Origin: Rhododendron vialii
Lineage: Eukaryota; Streptophyta; Magnoliopsida; Ericales; Ericaceae
DNA length: 64,000 nucleotides
Assembly (NCBI RefSeq): GCF_030253575.1
Contig: NC_080560.1
Span: 33,841,501 to 33,905,500, forward strand
Direction of reading: 5' to 3'
Made by a program: the position numbers and the translations under genes. Shown here piece by piece: positions 18,831 to 30,065 of the stretch (positions within the stretch are counted from its first letter, which is position 1; each line of letters begins with the position of its first letter). The notes under the pieces were generated by a model, which had not been told where the DNA came from, made no database searches, and saw only the letters and a list, made by a program, of their open reading frames with translations.

Positions 18831-19253
18831 CAAAACAGGGCAAGGAACTAGCAATGCATAAGTCCGTAGTCGTTGATCTAAGTTGGTTTGAATTGGAGGA
18901 ACTTTAGGCAGAATTTTAGGGAACTAAGCCTTAACAATTTTGGGAACTGAGTTTCTTTATCTTTCTTTCTTTCTTTCTTTTTTTTTCATTTTTTGTGTTT
19001 CATTTAGAATCATTTTCCCATGTTCAATGTTTCAGTGGATGCTAGTGGTACTTGGTTTCAATACTAGTCTTAAAAGTCTTGCTACTCATGGGTATATAAG
19101 CCTTTAACAATTTGATTATCTTATGTGTACGGTTCTGTGATTATATGAATGTTTGTTTAATAGCCCTCTTGGTGGCATTGGATGTGTAGTTAAATTTTTT
19201 GGCTAGTAAATTCTTTTTTTGCTTTGTTCAGTTCATCACACAGGTAATCAAAG

Positions 19254-20393
19254 ATGCCAACCAAAAGAAAGGCAATAGGTAGTAAGAAGAAGCAGAAGAA
19301 GATTAAAACAATTGATGCCCCACTTGACCTAGGAAGGTTCAGATCAAGGGCTGTGACTGTTGAGAGGTTTGTTGACATGGATAAATTGGCTCGGACAGGT
19401 ATTCCTAATTTGATCATAGACTCCAACCTTGAGAACTTAATGAAACAAAAAGGACAGGCAAATGTGGACATGGTCCGTGAGTTCTTCCACGGAATTATTA
19501 GACCGTATGACACAATCAACCACAAGATGGTGTCTGTTTTGAGGGGGGTGAAGGTGGAGTTTTCAGCGGATTCTATTGCAGAGTTCTTAAAGATTGATCG
19601 CCCTAACCCGTATGACGAAAGGCAATATCCCTTCTTGTCCGGCGTCAGGCTCCCAGATAAGCTTGAAATTGCGAAGGTGTTGTACATCAACGGGATTAAA
19701 CCAATAGATGAGTGGTGTGTGCGTTTTCTCAAACCAGATGTCTCGGTGCTCCACGTCATGGTGTGGTACAATCTGGATCCTAGAGGAGTCAAGAATGCAT
19801 TCAACTTGGAGAAAGCAAGATTGTTATACAAGATAATTAAGAAGGACCCTATTGATGTGGGAAAGATTATTTGGAAGGTTGTGGAGGTGGCTTCCAAGGC
19901 AGAGCATGCAACTGCTGCACTACCTTATGGTCTACTGATAACGGAAATTTTGCTTGAGAATGATGTGCCTGTTCGAGATGGTATAGAGGGAGATAGCTGG
20001 AAGCCTCAGATGAATGCAATAGCACGTGGCACCCTGGGTAAGACACAGGGCCAGAGTAGGAAACATCGTGCAGGCACTGATCCCGCTTCTTTGGAGAGCA
20101 TTGCAGCGCGATTGGATGAGGCACTAGCCTTGATAAAAAAAATGCAGTCAGACCACAAGAAGGATATGAACAAGTTCAAGGCAGAGGTGAAGGAGATGCG
20201 AAAAGCCCTCCTTCACTGTGAAAATGATTCAAGCACTGATGAGAGCGAAGATGGAGCAGAGAGTGAAGATGGGACTGGGGGCAAAAATGAGGCGGAGAGT
20301 GATGATGGGACCGAGAAGGAAGAAGATGGAACCGAGGGTGAATGTGGAGATGATAGCGAAGATACAGATAACAATGAAGATGGAGATGAATAA
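19254..20393 (+). CDS. Plant transposon-associated protein (putative plant transposon protein family)
   Basis: A 379-residue intronless ORF with a clear ATG at 19254, 420 bp after the transposase stop. It starts with a basic, nuclear-localisation-like stretch (PTKRKAIGSKKKQKKIK). A globular domain of about 230 residues (VDMDKLARTGIPNLI ... VREFFHGIIRP ... FSADSIAEFLKIDRPNPY) resembles the uncharacterised domain often annotated as putative plant transposon protein. It ends with a short coiled coil (about 280-320) and a strongly acidic tail of ESEDG-type repeats. No catalytic motif recognised. Being inside the MULE on the same strand as the transposase, it may be an accessory protein, but this is inference; the family has no established function known to me. 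Family assignment is from pattern memory and moderately sure. Confidence 0.75.
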   Translation: MPTKRKAIGSKKKQKKIKTIDAPLDLGRFRSRAVTVERFVDMDKLARTGIPNLIIDSNLENLMKQKGQANVDMVREFFHGIIRPYDTINHKMVSVLRGVKVEFSADSIAEFLKIDRPNPYDERQYPFLSGVRLPDKLEIAKVLYINGIKPIDEWCVRFLKPDVSVLHVMVWYNLDPRGVKNAFNLEKARLLYKIIKKDPIDVGKIIWKVVEVASKAEHATAALPYGLLITEILLENDVPVRDGIEGDSWKPQMNAIARGTLGKTQGQSRKHRAGTDPASLESIAARLDEALALIKKMQSDHKKDMNKFKAEVKEMRKALLHCENDSSTDESEDGAESEDGTGGKNEAESDDGTEKEEDGTEGECGDDSEDTDNNEDGDE

Positions 20394-22060
20394 ACGGATA
20401 CAAATTGTTGAACATCTAAGTTTTTTTATTATTCCTTTATGTTTTCAATGTTTTTGCAACCTTCTTTTGGATGGTTTAGGTATTTTGATCATTTTATAGG
20501 TCCTGTTAAGATGCAGTTTAGATGTTATTCCTGCCACTTTTTGTAAAGTTCTTCCTTGCTTGGATAGGTTTTCTGCAGTTTAGATGTCTTTCTAGTTATT
20601 TTTCTCCTGGCAATAACCTGTTAAGAATGGATCTGGTGTCTTAAAGTTCTATTTGTGAAGTTGGTTTTCTGCAGTTTAGAAATTCCAAGGGTTCAACCCC
20701 CATGTGCGAGTTATTGTTTCCACTGTGTATTTGGCATTTTTGCTTTCTTGCAGCTGCCAAAAGTTGCAGAATGCAAAATGAAAAGCACCCATTTCAATCC
20801 CTTTAATTTACGCTTTGCATGTCCTTTCCGTTGTTATTTAATACGTTTTGTGTTCGAATTCGTGCTAGCAGGTCTTGTAGACCATTGGAGGTGAAAAGTA
20901 GCAAATTGGAGGCTGCTAGATGAGACAAGGAGCAAAGAGTGAAAACCGAGAAGAAAAGGAGTCAAAACTGAGTTGCAGCGAGCTTGGTCCGGACCAACGT
21001 CGCTCTGGTCCAGACTAGAGCTCCACGATCACTTTCCCAGCTCGCAGCACTGCTGGTCTGGACGACCAATCTCTGGTCCAAACCAGAACCTCCTGAGCAA
21101 AATCCCAGTTCACAACAGCCTTGGTTTGGACGAGCTGTGCCTTGGTCCAGACCATCGGGACCGACGTTCTCCGTTTATTTTTAAGCGTTTTATGTAATAT
21201 TTAGGGCCCTAAGTATAAATACTCGCTAGAAACATTATTTTAGGCTATCTTATGTTTTGGCAACGGGAGAGAGAGGCAAGAATAACGTTAATAGAGATTT
21301 CTCCATGTTCTCCATGATTTCTCCATGTTCGCCATGGATTTGGGGTGTCCTTGACTTGGTATTTTGAGCCCAAGTAAAGCTCTTTTTCTGCTGCGTAGAG
21401 GTCGACGTTCGTGAATGACGCGGGGTGCCCTCCAGGAATCGGTTGTCCTACCCCAAGCTTGTTGTCTTCCTCTGTGACTCTGTGGACTAGCATGTGGGGG
21501 ATTTGATTGCACAGTGAGCAGCTCTTCCTGTCATGAACAAGATCTAAAGCAAATTTAGAGTCTTCTTTCTGTCATGTTTTTTTTTTGTTTTCTGGGTTCT
21601 GATTCCCGAAAACGTTGTATATTTTTGCTTGACAGAATCGTATGTGAAAAATGATGGAAAATCTTGGAGTGCTTTCAAACATTTCAATTTATCTAATTTC
21701 AGAAACGAAAAATTATTGCTTTGCACTTGGACCAATCTCGGCAATAATCACCAGTTCATGACACATCCAATATAGTTGGGCTAACTACAGACATAAACGT
21801 TTTGGCCTGTAAACAAATCACAATGAACTTGGAGCACCACGTGCCAATGCCACCCAGCAATTACCTACCAAAAAACATAACTGACCATTTACAATTTAAG
21901 TTTTTGCTACATAACATTCTGACATTGTGCATAACGAATGGTCCCTCATAGATGTCTTCGCCAAACAACCTCGTAGATGTCTTTGCCAAACAAACATTGA
22001 ACTTCACTCCAGAATTAAATTGTCCCTGACCAAAATTATATATTGTTAGTGTGATTACAT
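20394..22060. other. Non-coding interior of the MULE between convergent genes
   Basis: Contains several GCAGTTTAGA words (about 20510-20680) after the ORF. A GC-richer block at 20970-21180 has four variants of a GGTCCAGAC / GGTCTGGAC motif, followed by TATAAATACT at about 21216. The block could be a piece of a regulatory region or another insertion. No protein-coding ORF I would accept. Confidence 0.4.
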
Positions 22061-22084
22061 TATCGGGACTAAGGAATATAATGT

Positions 22085-25000
22085 GGAGGATACCCACCTT
22101 AGCTTATACTTTTCAATTCTAACAGAAATCTCTGGCCACTTCAAGTTATTTGGATCTCTCACCAAGTCAACCGGCAACCTTAGCCTTTCTAGAGGATCAA
22201 ACTATTAAACATTCAAAATAAAGATTTAACTATTTAAGCATTCATGACTATGAACAATTTTATTTTTACAAATATCTCACCCCTTGTACACCATTTGGCA
22301 ATGGGATGCCCTGCATATGCTTTATGACAAACATCCCGCAATCATATCTTCATGAACATTGATGTAGGTTATACGTTAGCAAAAATCATAAGCAATAGGC
22401 CTACTTAAAAAATGAACAAGGAGCATTATCAATACGAGTTATCTTGGATAGGAGGATCTTCAAGTGTAATCCAATCAAACATAGTCACGTCAGCAACATA
22501 AAAGTGCCCATATTTTGTTTGAAGCATCAAATGCAGAGCATGAACCTGTATGTGGATGCCTAGTTAGACAAAAAACCCAAGGATACTAGTTAAAATAAAT
22601 AATGTAATAAATCACTTACCAGTTTTATTGCCATTTGTTTTCGTTCACTGTTATCTCTGCAAGTTGGCAGGGAGTCAAGTAGATATATCTTTTGGTATAC
22701 CATATCCAACTTTAAACAGAACCAATGTGTGTTCGCATCGTTCATTGGAATATATATCTTCCAATCACAAGACAAACAAAGAAGGGTCATGCATGATAAT
22801 AAGGGGGGAAAAAAACTCATTTTGATTGATAGATTACCTCCTGACAAGCATGAATTTCTCCAGTATATTTAGTCTCACCGAAATAGCACTGTGCTAAAGG
22901 TGGGTACTCATCTTCATTGACTTCGTCATTAATAATCCTTTGCTACATACATATGTGAAAGTGATAAACCAATACCTTCAATGCCAAAATGGTAAACAAC
23001 CTCTGAAAAATAACTCACCGAAATGTAAGTTGGCAAGTACCAAGTTGTGTGACACTTATCTTGATGTCTCTTCTTCTGCACACTTGTTAGTTGCACTGCC
23101 ACAAGAGTAATAATCTACATAGCATGCAAAGACATATTGATAAGGTGTAGGAAACAATATTGTTAAGTGGAATTTCATATGCAAACATGAAAAAGTAAAC
23201 TCGTACAGAACTGTCTAACCAAACTCCCGGCTTTAATGAACACAAATCTCGACGGGTAGCAAGATCTATCGCAAAACTCACAATAGTTTCACTGCAGCAA
23301 TTATCAATCAGGAATAAAGAAAAATTGTAATGGCACATCCAAGATTCTGCATAAATAATAACATATTTTACCTGAAGGAGAGGTCTCGATCTAGTTCTTT
23401 ATCAAAATAATATGCCACAAGGACCTTCTCATCTGATGATAGAGGATGTGGAGGTATTGGCTTTGGCTGTGGAAGTGACTTCTTAAAATAAGGTGGAACA
23501 AAACAAAGGCAAAACAAGGTTAAGTAAATTCTATTAAGGGGCTCATAGTGGGTAATAACATCAAGAAAGAATTAACCTTAGGAATGGAGGGACCATTAAA
23601 TGTTGCACAAAGTAAATCCAGTGCAGTGCTAATCTGATAAGAAATTGCAATGAGCAGCGAGTAAGTACCAACAAACATCATTTCTAATCATTTCAAATTA
23701 AACATCACTAACAAATGTACATAGTTTACCTTTTGGCATTTGACGTCGTCTGAATCAAGCTCAGATTCTTCATCCATATTTACCTTCGTTATGGTAGCCT
23801 TTTTATTGCCTTTCATCCTTTTCATCCCGATATCCAAAGGGATATAAGGTGAGCACAAATATTGACTTCGCTTCAGCTCATTGGAAGGTCGAGTTTGTGG
23901 ACAACCAATACCATTTTGAGAAAATGAATCAAATTCGACAAGTCGTGAAGAACACCTTCGAAGTTGTTTGGTTGGCTTTTTAATGCGTGGATTTTTTCGA
24001 CTTGCAATTGGATCAACAATTTCAACATCTACACCGGCAGAAATTGTATTCAAATCCGTCATTCCAGAAGTTCTTGCTCTTTTCAGACCTTGGGCGGGTT
24101 GCTTTTTAACGAGGGACTTCACATTCACTTCCTCCACCGGTTGGAATGGAAGACAACTTTCATTAGTGTCGATGGATATAGTGACATCAGGCTTTTTTTT
24201 GGGCGCAAGGTTCACTTCTACCGGTTGGAGTGAAACAGTTTCTTTTCCAGAAACTTTATTGACCATTTGAGCTAAAAGTGACTTCATCCCAACGAGCTCA
24301 ATCTCCACTTTTGCCATCCGATCGCCATCACAATGATTTTCAATGAATATCATCTTCATTTCTGTCATCTCTTTCTCAACTTTTGTCATCCGATTGTCGT
24401 CATAACGATATTGATCGAAGCTTTTCTTGAACTCAGCCAGCTCAAACTCAACTTTTGCTATCCGACTATCATTACAGATGCATGTGGTCTTTGGAGATGG
24501 TTGCTTATGTTCTTCAAAACCTTTGTCATTTGAAGATTCTTGGTTCTGTTCTTCAAAATTTGTGTTCTCAGGAGATGCTTGGTTCTGTTTTTCAATATGG
24601 GTGAACTTCATATACACCTAATTTTCAAAATACCATAAACAAGTTAGAATGGAAAATCAACAACCTACAAAGTGAAAAACCTACAAACCAAAATTGAACT
24701 AAGAGTGAAATACCTTCTTGTTTTGGTAATCTCCAAGCAGACTCATAGTACCACTTATTTCTACATCCCCCCAATGAGCCAAGGAAGGAGTTGATCGTGG
24801 ACAAGGTGTGCATGTCTCCTTCGTCGTAACATGATCTAAGAAAAACAACTACCAAACAAGTAGAAATTTAGTGTTATTATCATAACTCATAACGATTTAT
24901 ACAATGAAACTAATTATACTCTACAAACACAGAGTTGGAAAAGATTTTAGTACCATACCACTAAAAGAAGCAAGCATCCGTTTGCCCTTAGATGACCTTT

Positions 25001-26150
25001 CTGCTTGCATTTTCTAACGCTGCCAATAAGGAAGTCAAGGGTTAGCTTTGCCCAATTACACTCCTTCATGGCTTCGACATTTTTAATAGCATGGAGATAG
25101 GATTTCTTGAGCGCAGGTTTTGTTGTTGGACATAAGAACGCACCTAACACGTAGAGGACAAATTTCATCTTGAAATCATCTCCAACACTTTTTGTTTCCT
25201 TTAGATAGTCTTTCAATCCCTTCAAAGGAATAGAGCCTTGAACTACTCCAACCATTTTACAGAGATCCATAAATCCTTCCCTTGACCCTTTGAGCTGTAC
25301 GTCCTTACCCTCACATTGTATACCCAATACATTATGAACCTCAACCGGTGTAAGTAGAAGTTGTTGTCCATGAACATCCATTGAAGAACTTTCGGGATCG
25401 AAGTTTTTAATTAACCATCGAGTCAAGATGTGATCTTGTTTCATACATCTCAACCCCAGTAGGCCACCCAATCCAATCTCCCTAATAGCCTCACTTTGTT
25501 CAAGGCTTAATTTGCTTATTATCTTCACAATTGAACGTAGGGATATGCGGGCTTGAATATAATCCTGAACAAAAACACAATAAAAAGAACACTTCAAAGA
25601 AAAAATTGACTCAACGGGTAACGTGTTATAACAAATCCTTGCAAAAAAATTACCTTTTTATGTTTTGGAGTTGGTGAACCTTGAACCTTCTTACGTTCAT
25701 CATGATCAAAACTTTCATCATCACCCAGAGGGTTACCTCCTTGTATATCCATTGACCCACCAGTCATGGCCCGATATGGACCATCTACTTTATGTTCTGC
25801 ACTAGTGTCATTTTCAATAGTGTTATTTTCATAATCAAACATTGTGGGACAGTGAATGTATACATATATGACCTCATTCTTAGCAAACATTGCAAACATA
25901 TCTCTCATAGCTACATCAGAATTTATCTTAATCATTGTTCCATTCTCATATATTGGTGGAAGCTTCAAGCTTTTGATATATAGGAGAGTTGTCAGGACAC
26001 CCAATTTCATTTAAAACATCCAAACATTCGAAATAAGACAACTTATCCAGGTCTACTCAGAGATGCCCACCTCTCCACCATTGTAATAACTATTATTCAT
26101 TACTTCACCCCATAATGAAGTTGTAAAGTAACATAACCATTAGGAGTCAT
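22085..26150 (-). CDS. Ulp1-type cysteine protease gene carried by the MULE (N-terminus probably broken)
   Basis: A minus-strand multi-exon gene. In order: 25654-26010 (acidic region), 24964-25564 (SLRSIVKIISKLSLEQSEAI ... RWLIKNFDPES, a domain common in these transposon proteins), about 24700-24838, 23731-24617 (three KVEFELAEFKKSF-like coiled-coil repeats, then a basic region with KNPRIKKPTK), and short exons from 23637 to 22060. The last encode a C48 protease: ATRRDLCSLKPGVWLDS (about 23250), catalytic His in DANTHWFCLKL (about 22735), Asp in IYLLDSLP (about 22690), Cys in DCGMFVIKHMQG (about 22320). Ulp1 enzymes cleave SUMO conjugates. All three catalytic residues are visible. Upstream of 26010 a PB1-like MULE segment (LDKLSYFECLDVLNEIGC) lies in other frames, so at least two frame changes separate it. 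Exon limits are approximate; several GT-AG sites fit. Confidence 0.72.
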
Positions 26151-27170
26151 GTGTGTACTGACATGCACAAAATTAGTCTGTAAAATATACGTAAAATTTG
26201 AGAAAAATTTATCAAACATTAGTCTGTATTCGTGTACTGATACACAGGGAGAGAGAAGAGAGAGAGACCTTCGTTGAACGGAATCACTGATTCCGATGAT
26301 GATGGACGAAGCAAACCAATATCGTGGGTTAGAGTTATAGTCTACCCGACAAATCTGGGAATAGGGCAGATCAGTTGATGACTGTTGAGGGAAACGGCGA
26401 GGCGAACTCCGACGAGGCAAATTCTCCGTAGAGTTCTTCGTCTGATGAAAATGGCGCTGCAAGGCAGCGAGTGCTCCTGCCGTTAGCGTATTTCGGGGGA
26501 GCGTTCACCCGACGACAATTTTGTCTGCAACGAAAAGATTTATTTTAATTTTTTCTTAAGGAGTGCGAGGGGTTACCATAACTCAGTGCACTTGAGGTTT
26601 AAATTTTAAGTAACAGTTGGGCCATAAGTTTGGGCTGAAAGAAAAATTAGGCCCTATTTTATTTTTGAGAATTAATTTATGTTAAAAATAATTATTTTAA
26701 TTTTTAAAAAATTTGAAGCTAAAATTATTTCAAGTGAAAATAATTTACTTCTTTAAAATAGGTTCTCGATAATTACTAAAGGAAAAAGATATTATCATTA
26801 TCATAATCTAATAAAAAGTCAAGGCATTTTTTACACGATTTTTAAAGTGTTTCATATTTGTAGCCATTTTTTTTGAATTTTTTTGAAATACTATGATGTT
26901 TAATATTTTTCACAATATTTTTAATTGCATAGTAAACTTTCACATAAATAGTCTAACTAAAAGGAATAGAGAAGTCGATCATCTGTATTAATAAGTAGGA
27001 AACACTAACAAAAAAGTTAATATGGGTGATCAAAAGAGTGATGGTGACGAGATAAATTTACCAATACATTTTAGGTTATGTGTAAAAGACAATAATATTT
27101 AGGCTGTGCTATTTATTTTTTGGTCAATAGAACTACTAATGTTTTGTGAATTAGTGCAACCATCCGAATT
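26151..27170. other. MULE interior, probable promoter side of the Ulp1-type gene
   Basis: A plausible first ATG for the Ulp1-type gene is at 26150 (minus strand). Further right the DNA is very AT-rich with no coding pattern. Confidence 0.4.
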
Positions 27171-27174
27171 ACAA

Positions 27175-27690
27175 ATAACTAATACTCGTATTTGATAATG
27201 TAATCGATTACAAGAGTTATCAATACCAATCAATTACGTAATTGAAACCGCAGAGAAATATAATCTATCATGTAATCAGTTATTTGTGTTATTCAGAACA
27301 ATTGATTTTTCAATCTATTGCAATGTTGTTTTTAACTTATTTCGCAATTGATTAGAGAACTTACTGAGGCCCATCAATTAGCAAATTGATTGAGTAATAG
27401 ACTTCACATTGTTATCCAATCGTACTCAATTCAATTACAAAATTGATTAGATTGTCTAATCGATTACATAATTGAACATAATTGAATTGATTACATATTC
27501 GATTATGATGTCCAATCGAATATGTAATCAATTACTATATATTTGATTATAATGTCTAATCAATTGAAAAATCAATTATAAAGTCTAATCGATTATGGAA
27601 TTGAACATTCACATAATAGATTACATATTTGATTAACTACCGTTAAAAAAAAAATTTGATTGAGTAATTGATTGCACAATTGATTTTAGA
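27175..27690. repeat. Subterminal AT-rich short-repeat block of the MULE
   Basis: About 500 bp composed largely of variants of TAATCGATTACA, AATTGATTA and their inverses, repeated a dozen or more times. It lies just inside the GTTACGA repeat array. Confidence 0.75.
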
Positions 27691-27714
27691 AAAGTTATGA
27701 AATATTAATAGACT

Positions 27715-27905
27715 AAAATGTTACGATTCCGTAGTGAAAATGTTACGAACTGAAAATGTTACGATTCTAAAAATGTAACGAATCTGTTGCTAAAAAGTTA
27801 CGATTCATTCGTAAAAGTTACGATATACACTAAAAGGTTATGAATCAAAAGTTACGAATTTTTGGTATAAAAGTTACGATAAGCCTAAAATGTTATGAAT
27901 GACCG
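27715..27905. repeat. Subterminal GTTACGA repeat array of the MULE
   Basis: About ten spaced copies of AAA(A/T)GTTACGA or one-base variants in 190 bp, ending about 100 bp from the right end. A single matching AAAATGTTACGA occurs near the left end at about 15300. Repeated subterminal motifs of this kind are often transposase-binding sites; binding here is inferred only. Confidence 0.75.
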
Positions 27906-27951
27906 GTTCAGCAGGTAATTTTTAATGAGGTGGCACAATATGGACCACACA

Positions 27952-28002
27952 ATAGGTGCATATGATATGCACCTTAAAGGGGTGTGTATTGAAGATTTCT
28001 CC
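27952..28002 (-). repeat. Right terminal inverted repeat of the MULE
   Basis: Reading from 28001 on the minus strand: GAGAAATCTTCAATACACAC, then CATATCATATGCACC. It pairs with 15204-15254. The duplicated target TAATATGTT follows at 28003-28011. Confidence 0.85.
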
Positions 28003-28015
28003 TAATATGTTAGGC

Positions 28016-28218
28016 AAAAATGCTACTTGCACAACCGTTGTGTTGGTTGTGTGTGTATTTGGACGGTCTAGATTTTAAAAAGACCCTTCCAAGAAAAAGT
28101 TGAACTTTTATGGGGAAGAGTTTGAACGAATCCTGACCATTTATTACAGCAATGGACGGCTAGAGATTAGTTGTGTGTTGTGTTTTACACAACCGTTGTG
28201 TGTGTAGCACTTTTGCTA
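28016..28218. mobile_element. Short MITE abutting the MULE
   Basis: Inverted ends: AATGCTACTTGCACAACCGT on the left and, on the other strand, AAGTGCTACACACACAACGG on the right. The 7-bp GTTAGGC occurs on both sides (28009-28015 and 28219-28225), overlapping the MULE target duplication. No ORF. Confidence 0.7.
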
Positions 28219-28239
28219 GTTAGGCGGCCATGCAAACAG

Positions 28240-28810
28240 AAATGATTCGTGCACAGCAAGATGTGCACAGCAGCCTTTTCCTCCCGCCCCGGGTTGCACA
28301 AAGATGATCGGAGCCGCTCATTTTGTTCAAAATATGTCGTTTAAGGTCTCTATAAAAACCGAAATGCTACTGGTACATACAATCTGTGCACAGATTGTGC
28401 ACAGATTTTGTGGTGGGGCCCACCATGGGTCCCACACAAATGATCCGAGCTGTTCATTAAATGTAAAACATTTTTTCAAGAGTTTCTAAAAAAAAATCAG
28501 CTCAATCCAATACCTATAGGTGCTTGATCTAATCATCTAACTTTTCATTACCCGAAAATCTGAATGAAAATTTAGATAATTGGATCGAGTACTTATAGGT
28601 ATTAGATTGAGCTGATTTTTTACGAAAACTCTTGAAAAAATATTTTACATTTAATGAACGGCTCGGATTATTTGTGTGAGACCCGTGGTGGGCCCACCAC
28701 AAAATCTGTGCACAATCTGTGCACAAATTGTCTGTACCAGTAGCATGGTTCCTGTAAAAATTGGGCGGAAGAAAAAGGCTGCTGTGCACGTAGCACAGCT
28801 CCCATGCAAA
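28240..28810. mobile_element. Two nested palindromic MITEs
   Basis: The inner palindrome, about 28364-28747, begins ATGCTACTGGTACATACAAT and ends with its inverse. Its arms share ATCTGTGCACA repeats and CTTGAAAAAATATTTTACAT-type sequence. The outer arms (CAGCAGCCTTTTCCTCCCGCC-type near 28268 and its inverse GGCGGAAGAAAAAGGCTGCTG-type near 28764) belong to an older element into which the inner one inserted. No ORF. Confidence 0.65.
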
Positions 28811-29063
28811 AGTTCAACTTAATCGAGTATCAATAAGTACTTGCTATATATAATGATCTTTGTCGTATCTTTTGCTTCAAAATCAAATCTTTTTTCAACC
28901 TTTAAGACCAAGAATTAGACTTTTAAATCAAGCACCTACGATGTCCGATTGAATTGAACTATTAAAGCAAGGCAACAAGAAAAAGAAGAAACATGAAAAC
29001 CACACATCAGGCTTGAGAGTTAGAAGCAAAAATTCTAAGAGATCAACTCGAGGTTTTAATTTT

Positions 29064-29655
29064 GGGCAAATTTTTATAGTCGTCCCTCTAGTTTTATGGT
29101 TTTTTTTAATTTCGTCCCTCTAATTTTAATTGTCTCAATTTCGCCCCTATAGTTTGTTTTACGTTTCAAATTGGTAAAATCGTTAACACGGTTAATAAAA
29201 CTAACGGAAAAAATATGATTAAAAAAATTAAATGCTCTAATTTTCAATTCGGTTGAACCGGTGCGAAGATCTTATTTTTTTTGATCATTTTATCCTAGAT
29301 GATCGTAATAAATTTTTGGCTCTAAGGCCTTTCAACAAGCACCCGAACACTCCTTATTTAGTTTCAGGGCTCTCTTAGGGTGCTTATTGAAAGGCCTTAG
29401 AGCCAAAAATCTATTATGACCATTTAAGATAAAATGATCAAAAAAATAAGATCTTCGTACCGGTTCAACCGGATTGAAAATTGGAGCACTTAATTTTTTA
29501 ATCATATTTTTTTCATTAGTTTCATTAACGGTGTTAACGATTTTACCAATTTGGAACGTAAAACAAATTATAGGGACAAAACTGAGACAATTGAAACAAG
29601 AAGGACGAAATTGAGACAACCATAAAACTAGAGGGACGACTACGGAAATTTACCA
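29064..29655. mobile_element. Foldback MULE-type element with one internal hairpin unit
   Basis: The ends GGGCAAATTTTTATAGTCGT and (inverted) TGGTAAATTTCCGTAGTCGT enclose long arms. The 9-bp flanks TTTAATTTT (29055-29063) and TTTAATCTT (29656-29664) differ by one base, as expected for an aged Mutator-type duplication. The core contains a hairpin around GGCTCTAAGGCCTTTCAA. It shares its TTAAAAAAATTAA(G/A)TGCTC and ATCATTTTATCC words with the larger element at 46281-48006. No ORF. Confidence 0.75.
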
Positions 29656-29664
29656 TTTAATCTT

Positions 29665-30060
29665 TTATGTAATGCTCAACTCTGCAAGCAAGAACCGGTC
29701 AGAAAAACAAGGTTCTTTAAAGCTGGCATGATCATACCGTAGGAGTGGAAAAACGAGCGATGCTGACACAACTTTAAAACACAATTTCGGACGCAACTGC
29801 TTCCAGAGCCATTCATTGCACGCGGGTCCACATGCATCGACCGGCTCCAAACACAATTGTGTATTCGGAGTTGTGTTCTTGGACTTTTATAAGTAAATAA
29901 AAAGCCTAAACTACCAATTAATCATCCCTTATTTGCACAGAATGCTACTCCAGTATTCAAAATACCGGAAGTAGTAATTAACATCTGAAATTGTAAAGAT
30001 CACATGCTGCAATGCAAATGAGTACTGGGGCTGGCTAAGACATGCATGCATGTGCCCTCC
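29665..30060. other. Intergenic, nothing recognised
   Basis: No gene, repeat family or RNA gene recognised. Confidence 0.4.
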
Positions 30061-30065
30061 TTCTA

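Larger units (their letters stand above)
15204..28002. mobile_element. 12.8-kb composite Mutator-like element (MULE)
   Basis: Related ends face each other: GAGAAGTGCTACAATACACA at 15204 and, on the other strand from 28001, GAGAAATCTTCAATACACAC. Similarity continues for about 50 bp, including CATATGCACC. The 9-bp word TAATATGTT directly precedes the left end (15195-15203) and follows the right end (28003-28011); a 9-bp duplication is the Mutator signature. Inside are a FAR1-type transposase gene (16410-18830), a second transposon ORF (19254-20393) and, on the opposite strand, a Ulp1-type cysteine protease gene (22085-26150). The right subterminal region holds dense short repeats. MULEs carrying Ulp1-like genes are known in plants. 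The combination of these three genes in one bounded element is what is seen here; that it moved as one unit is inferred from the ends and the duplication. Confidence 0.88.

Noticed and set aside
20973-21512. Possible solo LTR inside the MULE (TATA-like sequence and repeated GGTCCAGAC words)
   Set aside because: No TG...CA ends with a target duplication could be found, so it is left as unclassified sequence.
27175-27905. CRISPR-like regular repeats
   Set aside because: Irregular spacing, short AT-rich words and a nuclear plant context; they are MULE subterminal repeats.
28304-28789. Short ORFs over the palindromic MITEs
   Set aside because: The two ORFs are mirror images of the inverted arms, not genes.
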